This document shows positions 1-7,733 of a stretch of DNA of 64,000 nt, in pieces. Within the stretch, counting starts at the first letter, position 1. Each line of letters opens with the position of its first letter. The DNA is from Aquibacillus albus (GTDB taxonomy: Bacteria; Bacillota; Bacilli; Bacillales; Amphibacillaceae). The notes under the pieces were generated by a model. It saw only the letters and a list, made by a program, of their open reading frames with translations. It made no database searches and was not told the DNA's origin. The position numbers and the translations under genes were made by a program. The stretch covers positions 1 through 64,000 of the forward strand of contig NZ_JAFBDR010000009.1 in NCBI RefSeq assembly GCF_016908325.1, read 5' to 3'.

Positions 1-198
1 GCCAGGAGCATCGCTGGGTAGCTACGTGTGGACGGGATAAGTGCTGAAAGCATCTAAGCATGAAGCCCCCCTCTAGATGAGACTTCCCATCATTTCGAAT
101 GAGTAAGATCCCTCAGAGACGATGAGGTTGATAGGTCCGAGGTGGAAGCGTGGTGACACGTGCAGCTGACGGATACTAATCGATCGAGGACTTAACTA
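1..198 (+). rRNA. 23S rRNA, 3' end (partial)
   Basis: The window opens inside the last domain of 23S rRNA. The sequence has the typical Bacillaceae 3' terminal region, ending in the conserved GAGGACTTAAC at about 186-196, and carries the sarcin-ricin-distal helices. The 5' part lies outside the window. It is followed by a 5S gene and a strong terminator, so this is the end of an rRNA operon read on the plus strand. The exact mature end is uncertain by a few bases. Confidence 0.95.
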
Positions 199-213
199 AA
201 TTTAGGAAGCGGA

Positions 214-311
214 GCGGGCTTGGTCAGACACGGCACGCATAAGCAGAGCACCGAAGTGACCGTTCTTTGGTCACATAGGTGAACTGCTTATGTCGAGAGT
301 GTCTAGCCCGC
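214..311 (+). repeat. Long hairpin in the 23S-5S spacer
   Basis: A nearly continuous inverted repeat fills much of the spacer. The outer arms are GCGGGCT (214-220) with AGCCCGC (305-311). Next come AGACAC (226-231) with GTGTCT (299-304), then GCATAAGCAG (237-246) with CTGCTTATG (283-291), and inner CACC/GGTG and GTGACC/GGTCAC arms. It would fold as a stem of roughly 40 pairs in the precursor. It may be the RNase III processing stalk of 23S and 5S, or an inserted repeat. Confidence 0.7.
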
Positions 312-391
312 GCAGCTAGACTGTTATATTCGATAATCTTGTAACCTTTCTTATCTAGTTTTCAGGGTATTATACACCTGAATATTTCATG

Positions 392-507
392 TCTGGTGGC
401 AATAGCGGAGAGGTCACACCTGTTCCCATGCCGAACACAGAAGTTAAGCTCTCCAGCGCCAATGGTAGTTGGGGCTTTGCCCCTGCGAGAGTAGGACGTC
501 GCCAGGC
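392..507 (+). rRNA. rrf: 5S rRNA
   Basis: A complete 5S rRNA of about 116 nt. It begins TCTGGTGGCAATAGCGGAGA and ends in GTCGCCAGGC, so the two ends pair as helix I. The conserved internal CCGAACACAGAAGTTAAGCTC is present. It lies about 195 bp after 23S and directly before a terminator, the usual last gene of the operon. Mature ends are set by similarity to B. subtilis 5S and may move by one or two bases. Confidence 0.96.
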
Positions 508-515
508 CATGTGAG

Positions 516-556
516 AAAAATAACTCAGAAAGCTTCTGTCTTTCTGAGTTATTTTT
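516..556 (+). terminator. rRNA operon terminator
   Basis: A perfect inverted repeat, AAATAACTCAGAAAG with CTTTCTGAGTTATTT, has a short loop and runs into a T-rich tail. It sits 9 bp after 5S and closes the rRNA operon. Confidence 0.9.
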
Positions 557-713
557 GTTGAGTTATCTTACAAAATGCGGAACACTCCATATGTTTTAAC
601 AACAATACCTTATTTAAAAACTGACTATTTTGATAAAATTCGACTCTATCTAATTGGCAATTTGATAGTAGTACGTTAAAGTAGTAATAGTAGAAATAGA
701 AGGAGAGAAAAAC

Positions 714-1856
714 ATGGGACAAAATTTTGATACAAAAGCTGTACATCTTTCACGAAAAAATAATCAATCAATAGATAGTAAAGTGACTCCAATATACCAA
801 ACGTCAGCATTTAAGTTTTCTGACCTAGAAGATTTGGAAAATTTTTATCAAGGGAAAAAGGATTATCTTTACACAAGAGTTGGGAATCCAAATACAGATG
901 AACTAGGAAGTGCCGTTGCACAATTAGAGGGAGCCCCAAAGGGTGTAGCAACTTCATCTGGATTATCTGCAATTTTAGTTGGAGTGTTAGCAGTTGCAAA
1001 AGCTGGCGATCATGTATTGGCGTCTACCGATATATATGGTGGAACTTATCAACTATTGGCTAATGAGCTTCAGGACTTTAATATTGAGGTTTCTTTTGTT
1101 GATTTCAGCAATCCTGGTGAAATTGAAAAACATTTAAAATCAAATACAAAATTAATCTATTCTGAATCAATTACTAATCCTTTATTAAGAATAGAAGATA
1201 TGAAAGCAATTGTTCAATTAGCGAAAAAGAACAATTTATACACAATGATCGATAATACGTTTGCTACACCATATCTTTGCCAACCGTATTTAGATGAAGT
1301 GGACTTGGTTGTTCACAGTGCTACTAAATACCTTGCTGGTCATAGTGATGTTACCGCTGGCGTTTTAGTAGGTCATGAAGAATTAATTGATAAAGCAAAA
1401 GCAAAGGTAGTAAATATTGGAACAAATTTATCACCGTTTGATGCATGGTTAGCTTGTCGTGGAATTAAAACTTTAAGTGTTCGAATGGAAAGACAGGTTA
1501 ATAATGCACAAGCCGTTGCAGATGCATTGCGAAAAAATGACAATGTTTCAAAAGTGTATTATCCTAGCTCTGTTTCTGATAAAGGAAATGGAGCAATTGT
1601 ATCCATTGATATCACAGGTTCATGTAACGTGGAAAAGTTCTTTCAATCCCTTTCTTGGATTAATATTATACCGACACTTGCTGGTTTAGAGACTACAGTT
1701 TCTTATCCATTAGCAACGTCTCATCGTGCGTTGCCGAAAGAAGCTCAAATTGAACTCGGAATAACGGAAGGGCTAATAAGAGTATCTGTTGGAATTGAAG
1801 ATACAGAGGATATTATTAAAGCATTTGAAGAAGCGATTGAAAAATCTAAATTATAG
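714..1856 (+). CDS. PLP-dependent trans-sulfuration enzyme (cystathionine gamma-synthase/lyase or methionine gamma-lyase family)
   Basis: A 380-residue Cys/Met-metabolism PLP enzyme, the normal family length. Visible motifs are YTRVGNPN (53-60) near the phosphate-binding region, Asp180 in MIDNTFATPY for the pyridine nitrogen, and Lys205 in HSATKYLAGHSD, which forms the Schiff base. The family makes or cleaves cystathionine, homocysteine or methionine in the cytoplasm. Substrate preference cannot be read from sequence. The gene stands alone after the rRNA operon, has SD GGAGAG before the ATG, and ends at its own terminator. No S-box or T-box leader was seen upstream. Confidence 0.88.
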   Translation: MGQNFDTKAVHLSRKNNQSIDSKVTPIYQTSAFKFSDLEDLENFYQGKKDYLYTRVGNPNTDELGSAVAQLEGAPKGVATSSGLSAILVGVLAVAKAGDHVLASTDIYGGTYQLLANELQDFNIEVSFVDFSNPGEIEKHLKSNTKLIYSESITNPLLRIEDMKAIVQLAKKNNLYTMIDNTFATPYLCQPYLDEVDLVVHSATKYLAGHSDVTAGVLVGHEELIDKAKAKVVNIGTNLSPFDAWLACRGIKTLSVRMERQVNNAQAVADALRKNDNVSKVYYPSSVSDKGNGAIVSIDITGSCNVEKFFQSLSWINIIPTLAGLETTVSYPLATSHRALPKEAQIELGITEGLIRVSVGIEDTEDIIKAFEEAIEKSKL

Positions 1857-1865
1857 TCTGTTGTT

Positions 1866-1897
1866 GCCTTACAGTAATCTGCTGTAGGGCTTTTTTT
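1866..1897 (+). terminator. Terminator of the trans-sulfuration gene
   Basis: GCCTTACAG pairs with CTGTAGGGC and is followed by seven T residues, 9 bp after the stop codon. Confidence 0.85.
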
Positions 1898-1999
1898 ATT
1901 ACAGGGTTTGGCTAGGACTGAAAAAATTACAGATGAGATCCTACATATTTACATTCGTACATAGCCATTATAAAGGTGTATAGTGAAAGGAGGAACGTC

Positions 2000-3133
2000 G
2001 TGAAAGCTGTAACCTACCAAGGGAAGTATTCTGTCGCTGTAAAGGAGATAGAGTACCCTAAAATAGAAGATAAAGAAGATGTTATTGTACGGATTACATC
2101 CACTGCGATTTGTGGATCGGATTTACATTTATATCAAGGGAATTTTCCTCTGCCGATCGGATATAGTATTGGTCATGAACCAATGGGTATTGTGGAAGAA
2201 GTAGGGCCAAGCGTAACCAAAGTAAAGAAAGGTGACCGTGTTGTTATCCCATTCACGGTTGCATGTGGACAATGTCATTATTGTAACGCGCATTTGGAAA
2301 GTCAATGTGATCATGCAAACCCGCACTATGACTCGGGTGGTTATTTTGGATACTCAGAAAAGTTTGGAAATCATCCAGGAGGACAAGCGGAATACTTAAA
2401 AGTTCCATATGGCAATTATACTCCTTTTAAAATTCCGCAAAGTTGTGAATTAGAGGATAATGCTTTACTATTTTTATCAGATGTTTTACCAACTGCTTAC
2501 TGGAGTGTCAAAAATGCTGGTGTGAAACAAGGGGATACAGTTATTGTTCTTGGGTGTGGACCTATAGGTTTAATGGCACAACAATTTGCTTGGAAAGAAG
2601 GGGCTAAACGAGTAATAGCTGTTGATTATATAGACAATCGATTAAACCATTCTAAGCGAGTAAATAACACGGAGATATATGATTTTACCAAACATGAGGA
2701 TATGGGAGAAGTCTTAAAAGAAACGACAAAAGGCGGTGCTGATGTCGTTATTGACTGTGTTGGAATGGATGGGAAAAAATCACCGTTAGAGTTTGTTGAA
2801 CAAAAATTAAAACTACAAGGTGGTACGATCGGTCCTATTCAGATTGCAACAAAAGCGGTTCGTAAATGTGGAACATATCAAATGACTGGTGTATATGGTG
2901 GTTTGTATAATATGTTCCCCTTAGGTCCATTTTTTTCCCGAAATATTGATATAAAAATGGGGCAAGCACATGCTCGTTCATTTATGGAGCCTATCTATCA
3001 TCAAATTGTTAACAATGAACTAGATCCAACTACGATCATTACCCATGAAATGCCGTTGGATGAGGCATCACATGGATATGACATTTTTAATAAAAAGGAA
3101 GATAATTGTATTAAGGTTGTATTAAAACCATAA
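2000..3133 (+). CDS. Zinc-dependent alcohol dehydrogenase (class III-like, AdhB type)
   Basis: A 377-residue medium-chain dehydrogenase. Catalytic zinc ligands are visible in CGSDLH and GHEPMG near the N-terminus. The structural zinc loop shows a spaced set of cysteines (CGQCHYCNAHLESQC). The Rossmann motif is GCGPIGLMA. It should oxidise an alcohol or a formaldehyde-type adduct with NAD(P). An upstream GTG at 1976 is in frame, but GTG at 2000 has a perfect AAAGGAGG 6 nt before it, so 2000 is preferred. It is a single gene ending at a bidirectional terminator. The substrate is unknown. Confidence 0.88.
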   Translation: MKAVTYQGKYSVAVKEIEYPKIEDKEDVIVRITSTAICGSDLHLYQGNFPLPIGYSIGHEPMGIVEEVGPSVTKVKKGDRVVIPFTVACGQCHYCNAHLESQCDHANPHYDSGGYFGYSEKFGNHPGGQAEYLKVPYGNYTPFKIPQSCELEDNALLFLSDVLPTAYWSVKNAGVKQGDTVIVLGCGPIGLMAQQFAWKEGAKRVIAVDYIDNRLNHSKRVNNTEIYDFTKHEDMGEVLKETTKGGADVVIDCVGMDGKKSPLEFVEQKLKLQGGTIGPIQIATKAVRKCGTYQMTGVYGGLYNMFPLGPFFSRNIDIKMGQAHARSFMEPIYHQIVNNELDPTTIITHEMPLDEASHGYDIFNKKEDNCIKVVLKP

Positions 3134-3160
3134 AAAAAGCAGGCCAATCCTGCTTTTTTA
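3132..3160. terminator. Bidirectional terminator between convergent genes
   Basis: AAAAAAGCAGG, loop CCAAT, CCTGCTTTTTT. It serves the dehydrogenase on the plus strand and the 50-residue gene on the minus strand, and overlaps both stop codons. Confidence 0.85.
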
Positions 3161-3310
3161 TTCACTTGATTCGGTTGTATTAAAAAACATTGAATCATCT
3201 TGTCGTTTCTCTGCTTTTTTAATTTTGTTTTTATTATGCTTTTTATCTTTTCCCATGACACCATCCGATTCATAACTTTTTTTATATGGAAAATCATTTC
3301 TATTTGTCAT
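3158..3310 (-). CDS. Small charged protein, 50 residues, unknown function
   Basis: A short reading frame starts MTNRNDFPYKKSYESDG and is rich in Lys, Asp and Glu in its middle, with no cysteine or membrane segment. It was accepted because a strong AAAGGAGGGG lies 7 nt before the ATG and the stop falls exactly at a bidirectional terminator. It resembles in style the 62-residue charged protein at 20764-20952; such short hydrophilic proteins are common among Bacillus spore and stress genes. No family was recognised and no function is claimed. Confidence 0.7.
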   Translation of the reverse strand: MTNRNDFPYKKSYESDGVMGKDKKHNKNKIKKAEKRQDDSMFFNTTESSE

Positions 3311-3437
3311 GGCAACCCCTCCTTTTTCACCTAGGATATCCTACAAAATCCTTGTTATGCAAAAGCAACGATGGATTTTAAATTTAAGGCGAAATAATAT
3401 AATATAGAAAATAGAATGGAAAAAGGCAGGTAATCAA

Positions 3438-3947
3438 ATGTTGAAGCCAATCCCTGATCATATAATAGATGGTTTAAAGGTTCTTTTCGTTGGATTTAAC
3501 CCGAGCATTCGTTCTTCCGAAACAGGACATCATTTTGCAAATCCAAACAATCGATTTTGGACTATTTTATATCAGTCAAATTTGACTCCTAGAAAGTTTC
3601 AATCTGAAGAAGACAAAGAGCTGCTTGAACTTGGATATGGATTGACGAATATTGTTGCTAGACCGACGAAGGAAGCGGCAGAAATTACAAAAGAAGAATA
3701 TGAACAAGGCCGCATTACATTACTCAAAAAAATCAATACATATAAGCCAGTTATTGTTTGTTTTGTAGGTAAAGGGGTTTATTTGCAATATAGTAAGAAA
3801 AGAAAAGCTTCATGGGGCGTACAGCCAGATTCGATATCTTCCTCGATTGAATTTGTCGCACCGTCTTCCAGTGGCTTAGTTAGAATGAAGATGACTGAGA
3901 TTGTAGGAATTTATCAAGAATTACATAAATTCATTGATAGAAATTAA
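3438..3947 (+). CDS. mug: G:T/U mismatch-specific DNA glycosylase
   Basis: A 169-residue protein of the Mug/TDG branch of the uracil-DNA glycosylase superfamily. The catalytic GFNPS motif is at 19-23 (Asn21) and the second motif PSSSGL is at 142-147, equivalent to NPSGL of E. coli Mug. GHHFANPNNRFW (30-41) is the well-conserved stretch between them. The enzyme removes uracil, thymine or ethenocytosine opposite guanine to start base excision repair. The ATG follows AAGGCAG, and a reductase gene starts 17 bp downstream, so the two may be co-transcribed. Confidence 0.9.
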   Translation: MLKPIPDHIIDGLKVLFVGFNPSIRSSETGHHFANPNNRFWTILYQSNLTPRKFQSEEDKELLELGYGLTNIVARPTKEAAEITKEEYEQGRITLLKKINTYKPVIVCFVGKGVYLQYSKKRKASWGVQPDSISSSIEFVAPSSSGLVRMKMTEIVGIYQELHKFIDRN

Positions 3948-3964
3948 TAAGGGGGAATGAGAAT

Positions 3965-4723
3965 ATGGAATATGCGATTGTAACTGGAGCCTCTCGTGGA
4001 CTTGGAGAGTCGATTGCAAAATTACTGATGCAACAAGGAATTCATGTTATTAGTGTAGCAAGGAAAGCTAATATTGTACTTGAACAAACAGCACAAGAAA
4101 ATAAAGTAACTTATCAGCATGAAACATGTGACCTTTCTAATATTAATCAATTAGAAAAAGTCTTTCAGCATATTGCTGAACATGTTTTTTCCGGTAAAAC
4201 TGATAGCGTTTATCTGATCAATAACGCTGCAATGGTTGAACCAATTGAAAGATCCGGTCATCATAACTTAAATGATTTACAGAAGCATGTGAATGTTAAT
4301 CTATTAGCTCCAATGGCTAGCAGTAGTTTGTTTATTCAGAAGGCAAATGAGTCAGGCATGAAGCTGGTTATTGCCAACGTCACATCAGGTGCAGCTGAAC
4401 GATCTGTGTATGGTTGGAGTGCCTATTGCAGTACAAAGGCAGGTTTAAACCGATTTACGGAAACCGTTGCTCTTGAACAAGATGAATTGGGAACAATGAA
4501 CAAGGTGTTTCTGTTTAATCCAGGAATTATGGATACAAAAATGCAAGATGAAATCCGTTCTTCAAGCTCCGATGCTTTCAAAGATGTGGAAACCTTTAAA
4601 CAATATAAAACAGAAAAAAGCTTGAGAGATACGGATGTTGTTGCAAAAGTACTAATCGATGTACTAAAACAAGGCGACGCCATTCAAAATGGTAAAAATT
4701 ACAGTGTAAAAGAATTTTTGTAA
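3965..4723 (+). CDS. SDR-family oxidoreductase, YueD-like ((S)-benzoin-forming benzil reductase family)
   Basis: A 252-residue classical short-chain dehydrogenase. The nucleotide-binding TGASRGLG is at 7-14, the NNAA motif at 86-89, and the catalytic triad Ser141, Tyr154 and Lys158 (YCSTK) is intact. Overall it resembles Bacillus YueD, an NADPH-dependent reductase known for reducing benzil; the physiological substrate is unknown. It starts 17 bp after mug behind AAGGGGGAA. No terminator separates it cleanly from the ABC-F leader that follows. Confidence 0.85.
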   Translation: MEYAIVTGASRGLGESIAKLLMQQGIHVISVARKANIVLEQTAQENKVTYQHETCDLSNINQLEKVFQHIAEHVFSGKTDSVYLINNAAMVEPIERSGHHNLNDLQKHVNVNLLAPMASSSLFIQKANESGMKLVIANVTSGAAERSVYGWSAYCSTKAGLNRFTETVALEQDELGTMNKVFLFNPGIMDTKMQDEIRSSSSDAFKDVETFKQYKTEKSLRDTDVVAKVLIDVLKQGDAIQNGKNYSVKEFL

Positions 4724-4733
4724 AGACAAACCG

Positions 4734-5002
4734 TTGTTATTTTTTTACAATTGTGTATAATAAATGTATAAATTATGAAGGGACTGAATGGTAGGCTAAT
4801 GAAGTACTAATCCTGTTTTAAACGAGTGTTGAATACGGAAAATTTACTCGTTCCAGATAGGATTGGTATGCCCAAATATCATTGTCTAACCCTTAAACCA
4901 TGGATAACAATGTCCTTTTATTTAAGCGCGGCGTATCGTTATCGATATTGGTTTCATTTTGAGCTATCCTATCCTCTCTGGAATGATCAGGGAGGTTTTT
5001 TT
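4734..5002 (+). promoter_or_regulatory. Promoter and transcription-attenuation leader of the ABC-F gene
   Basis: The promoter is TTGTTA (4734-4739), 16 bp, TATAAT (4756-4761). The roughly 235-nt leader holds two mini-ORFs, M-V-G-stop (4788-4799, after GAAGGGA) and M-K-Y-stop (4799-4810), joined as TAATG. ACTAATCCT (4805-4813) can pair with AGGATTGGT (4859-4867). CCAGATAGGAT (4853-4863) can instead pair with ATCCTCTCTGG (4971-4981). The latter includes the rising arm of a terminator, CCTCTCTG/CAGGGAGG plus seven T (4973-5002), whose falling arm is the SD. This is the logic of a ribosome-stalling attenuator. Confidence 0.75.
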
Positions 5003-6595
5003 ATGCGTTTTATGCATGCACAAGCAATTAATATTTCCATAGGGGACCGAGTATTATTAAAGGCGGATCAATTATCGATTCATCAAGGTCATCGGATTGG
5101 TCTTGTCGGAAGAAACGGTCAGGGTAAAACCCTTTTAATCCATAGTCTTTTAAACAAGGTAAGTCAACCATTTATGGTGGAATGGCAAGGAACGTTTGCA
5201 CATTTCGAACAATTGAACGATCAAACACAACTCCCCTCCTATCTTAGTGGTGGAGAAAAGACAATGAAAAAATTAGCAGAAGTATTCGCTTCTAACGCAG
5301 ATGTACTTGTCTTAGATGAGCCAACAAATAATTTAGATTGGACTAGAATTAGCCAATTAGAAGCAGAGCTACTAGCGCATCAAGGTGCCATGCTTATCGT
5401 GTCACATGATCGCGCGTTATTAGATGGTTTATGTACTAAAATTTGGGAGCTAGAAGAGGGGAATTTGGAGGAATTTACTGGTAATTATAGTTACTATGAA
5501 CAACAAAAGGCCTTAAAGCGGGAACAACAGTATCTCGCATATGAGCAATATTTAAAAGAGAAAAATAGACTAGAGGCACGTATAAAGCAGAAACAGGATC
5601 AAGCAAAGGGAATGCGCAAACCACCAGCTAGAATGAGCAATTCGGAGTGGCAGCTTTATAAGAATAAAGCTGCTGGCAAGCAAAAGAAAGTGGAACAGGT
5701 TTCAATAAGGCTTCAAAAAAGGGTGGAGAAACTTGAAAAAGTTGATAAACCAATGGAATGGGATACAGTCAAAATGAATCAAACACATGCAAATCCTGTT
5801 CATAGAAAGACGGTAGTAATGGCAAAGGATATAAAAAAATACATCGGGAATCAGTTATTATTTGATGTCGATTATTTAAAGTTGAAAACTGGATCAAAAA
5901 CAGCAATTATTGGTGATAATGGTTCTGGAAAAACAACATTAATAAATGAGCTTTTGTCCTCCATTGATACCGTTAATATTTCAAAGCAAGCAAAAATTGG
6001 TAGGTTTGAACAAGCATTAGAAACTTTGCCAGTAAATGAAACGATTTATGATTATGTAAAAAAAGGCAGTGAGTATCCACAGCACATCATTCGTATCATC
6101 TTAGGGCGATTACATTTTAGTGGTGAAGATGTAAATAAATCCATTGGTGTGTTAAGTGGTGGTGAGCGTGTAAAGCTAGCACTAGCTAAGTTATTGGTAG
6201 GTGGCTATAACTTTTTAATTTTAGATGAGCCAACAAATCATCTTGATTTAGAGGCGTTACAAGCAGTTGAAACGTTAATGAAAGACTATGAGGGAACGAT
6301 ATTATTTGTCTCTCATGACCGAAGATTTGTGGAAAATACAGCAAATCATTTATGGATATTAAAGGATAAAACAGTTGAAATGTTTGATGGGACATTGTTG
6401 GAGTATTCACTTGCATCAAAGCAAGAAACTCAAATAACGGATCAAATAGAAGAAAAGATCAAGTTAGAAACAAGGCTAACTGAATTGATAGGTAGATTAA
6501 GTCTAAATGATCCAAAAGAAGATAAGTTCGCCTTAGAAAACGCATATCAAGAAACACTATTAGCGTTAAAAAAATTGAAAGGACAGGAACCTTAA
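5003..6595 (+). CDS. ABC-F ribosome-protection ATPase (VmlR/Vga/Lsa-like)
   Basis: A 530-residue protein with two ABC domains and no membrane segment. Domain 1 has GRNGQGKT (36-43), LSGGE (81-85) and DEPTNNLD (105-112). A long charged inter-domain linker spans about 165-250. Domain 2 has GDNGSGKT (304-311), LSGGE and DEPTNHLD. ABC-F proteins bind the ribosomal E site, and the linker can displace drugs such as lincosamides, pleuromutilins or streptogramin A. The ATG at 5003 has GGGAGG 7 nt upstream. The frame stays open another 59 codons back to 4826, but that stretch is the leader. Drug-inducible expression is inferred from the attenuator. Confidence 0.88.
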   Translation: MRFMHAQAINISIGDRVLLKADQLSIHQGHRIGLVGRNGQGKTLLIHSLLNKVSQPFMVEWQGTFAHFEQLNDQTQLPSYLSGGEKTMKKLAEVFASNADVLVLDEPTNNLDWTRISQLEAELLAHQGAMLIVSHDRALLDGLCTKIWELEEGNLEEFTGNYSYYEQQKALKREQQYLAYEQYLKEKNRLEARIKQKQDQAKGMRKPPARMSNSEWQLYKNKAAGKQKKVEQVSIRLQKRVEKLEKVDKPMEWDTVKMNQTHANPVHRKTVVMAKDIKKYIGNQLLFDVDYLKLKTGSKTAIIGDNGSGKTTLINELLSSIDTVNISKQAKIGRFEQALETLPVNETIYDYVKKGSEYPQHIIRIILGRLHFSGEDVNKSIGVLSGGERVKLALAKLLVGGYNFLILDEPTNHLDLEALQAVETLMKDYEGTILFVSHDRRFVENTANHLWILKDKTVEMFDGTLLEYSLASKQETQITDQIEEKIKLETRLTELIGRLSLNDPKEDKFALENAYQETLLALKKLKGQEP

Positions 6596-6652
6596 CAGGC
6601 AAATCAATCTGAAATATCTAGACTAGTACCCATTTTTAAGAAATTGACTTCC

Positions 6653-6677
6653 ACTATTTTGATTTCATCATAGTCTA
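6653..6677 (+). promoter_or_regulatory. Candidate sigma-K promoter for the first YjcZ-type gene
   Basis: CATAGTCTA (6669-6677) fits the sigma-K -10 pattern CATANNNTA, with an AC at 6653-6654 as the -35. The same CATCATAGTCTATAA block precedes the next mini-gene at 6952. Late mother-cell expression during sporulation is inferred. Confidence 0.5.
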
Positions 6678-6707
6678 TAAGTGAATAAACAAAAGGAGGG
6701 GTTATGA

Positions 6708-6809
6708 ATGAGCGCAGGATACGGTTATGGCGCAGGATTTGCGTTAATCGTTGTATTGTTCATCTTATTAATCATCATTGGTGCATCTTGGGGTTACGGT
6801 GCATACTAA
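6708..6809 (+). CDS. YjcZ-family sporulation mini-protein 1
   Basis: A 33-residue protein with a Gly/Tyr-rich head ([10 protein letters not shown]), one hydrophobic segment ([17 protein letters not shown]) and a WGYGAY tail. It matches the YjcZ/SscA-type sporulation peptide pattern of Bacillus, which are made in the mother cell and linked to spore coat or germination. AAGGAGGGG precedes it. A second ATG at 6704 is out of frame. It is the first of three tandem paralogues, each with its own terminator. Confidence 0.88.
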   Translation: MSAGYGYGAGFALIVVLFILLIIIGASWGYGAY

Positions 6810-6830
6810 TTTAGCTCTCCAAGAGTCATA

Positions 6831-6859
6831 AAGAGAGTGCCGATACGGTGCTCTCTTTT
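6831..6859 (+). terminator. Terminator of YjcZ-type gene 1
   Basis: AGAGAGTGCC pairs with GGTGCTCTCT (two G:U pairs), followed by TTTT. Confidence 0.75.
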
Positions 6860-6954
6860 CGACTATTTATGTTGGAATCTATGGGAAAAAGGATAAATAG
6901 TGGCTGGGTGTTTACCTATTTTATAAAATCGCCCTTCCATTCTTAATCATTCAT

Positions 6955-6963
6955 CATAGTCTA
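6955..6963 (+). promoter_or_regulatory. Candidate sigma-K -10 element of YjcZ-type gene 2
   Basis: CATAGTCTA again, in the same TTCATCATAGTCTATAA context as upstream of gene 1. The -35 AC is less clear. Confidence 0.45.
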
Positions 6964-6995
6964 TAAAGTGAAATAACGGAAAGGGGGTTTCACAT

Positions 6996-7112
6996 ATGGG
7001 TGCGGGTGCTGGAGCAGGTTATGGATATGGCTCAGGCTTTGCGCTAATTGTCGTTCTTTTCATCCTACTAATTATTGTAGGTGCATCTTGGGGCGGCTAT
7101 GGAGCGTATTAA
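6996..7112 (+). CDS. YjcZ-family sporulation mini-protein 2
   Basis: A 38-residue protein. The head [14 protein letters not shown] is followed by the same hydrophobic segment as its neighbour ([17 protein letters not shown]) and a WGGYGAY tail. The SD GGAAAGGGGG lies before the ATG. It differs from gene 1 mainly in the longer Ala/Gly head, so the trio probably arose by tandem duplication. A membrane- or coat-associated role in sporulation is inferred from the family. Confidence 0.88.
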   Translation: MGAGAGAGYGYGSGFALIVVLFILLIIVGASWGGYGAY

Positions 7113-7136
7113 TCCATTCGTTAAGTAGGAGAAGCT

Positions 7137-7164
7137 GCAGAGAATTTATTCTCTGCCTTTCTTC
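7137..7164 (+). terminator. Terminator of YjcZ-type gene 2
   Basis: GCAGAGAA, loop TTTA, TTCTCTGC, then a T-rich tail. Confidence 0.8.
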
Positions 7165-7228
7165 TAGGTACAGATAAAATGTCTTTGTTCGTTTTTGAGA
7201 GCAATGAAGCGCAAAAAAGGAGGTATAA

Positions 7229-7348
7229 ATGATGAGTGCAGAATCAGGTTATGGTTATGGTGCAGGCTTTACACTAATTGTTGTCTTGTTTATATTGCTA
7301 ATCATCGTAGGCTCTTCTTGGGGCGGTTATGGTGGTTATGGATACTAA
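7229..7348 (+). CDS. YjcZ-family sporulation mini-protein 3
   Basis: A 39-residue protein (38 if the second of two adjacent ATGs at 7232 is used). A MMSAESGYGYGAG head, hydrophobic [17 protein letters not shown] and a WGGYGGYGY tail are seen. AAGGAGG lies 5 nt before the first ATG. Unlike genes 1 and 2 there is no clear CATANNNTA upstream. It is a third tandem paralogue with its own strong terminator. Confidence 0.86.
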   Translation: MMSAESGYGYGAGFTLIVVLFILLIIVGSSWGGYGGYGY

Positions 7349-7365
7349 TTATTAAGATGAACGGT

Positions 7366-7398
7366 AAAGGGTCAGAGCGACTGATGCTCTGACCCTTT
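7366..7398 (+). terminator. Terminator of YjcZ-type gene 3
   Basis: AAGGGTCAGAGC pairs perfectly with GCTCTGACCCTT. Confidence 0.85.
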
Positions 7399-7733
7399 CG
7401 TTGCACGTTAAGAAACGTACATAGCAGTGCGAGACCTTTTTCATGTGCCTCGCTTGTCATATACATTGCGAGTATATCAGCTTTATGTTTAAATTTTATA
7501 TGAGACAAATGCTTCTATATTGAAATTTAAATAATCCACTTGCATGCTGTTCCTTTCGTTTTAAGATTTCCAAATTTGTGCAACTCCAATAGTTTCATAA
7601 TAATGCCAAAATTAAATGAACATCATTCTAACATGTTTCTCTTGGAATTGTGATAAAATTTAGAGAGAAGAGAAAGTTTGCCTGAAAAATGGCGTATGAT
7701 ATTGTTACATATAGAAAGAAAGGAAGTTAATAC
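7399..7733. other. Intergenic stretch without a convincing gene
   Basis: This 335-bp gap lies between YjcZ-type gene 3 and map. A minus-strand frame covering part of it starts only at a TTG without an SD and runs through the terminator of gene 3, so it is not called. TGATAAAAT near 7650 could be a -10 for map, but no matching -35 was found. Confidence 0.5.

Noticed and set aside
560-713. S-box or T-box riboswitch before the trans-sulfuration gene
   Set aside because: The 150-bp leader shows none of the conserved SAM-riboswitch or T-box motifs and no attenuator hairpin.
4826-5002. N-terminal extension of 59 codons on the ABC-F protein
   Set aside because: It is read through the attenuator and terminator, lacks an SD, and is unlike ABC-F N-termini. 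The ATG at 5003 has a correctly spaced SD.
7302-7508. Minus-strand frame over the end of YjcZ-type gene 3
   Set aside because: It begins only at a TTG without an SD and runs through a strong terminator and another gene.
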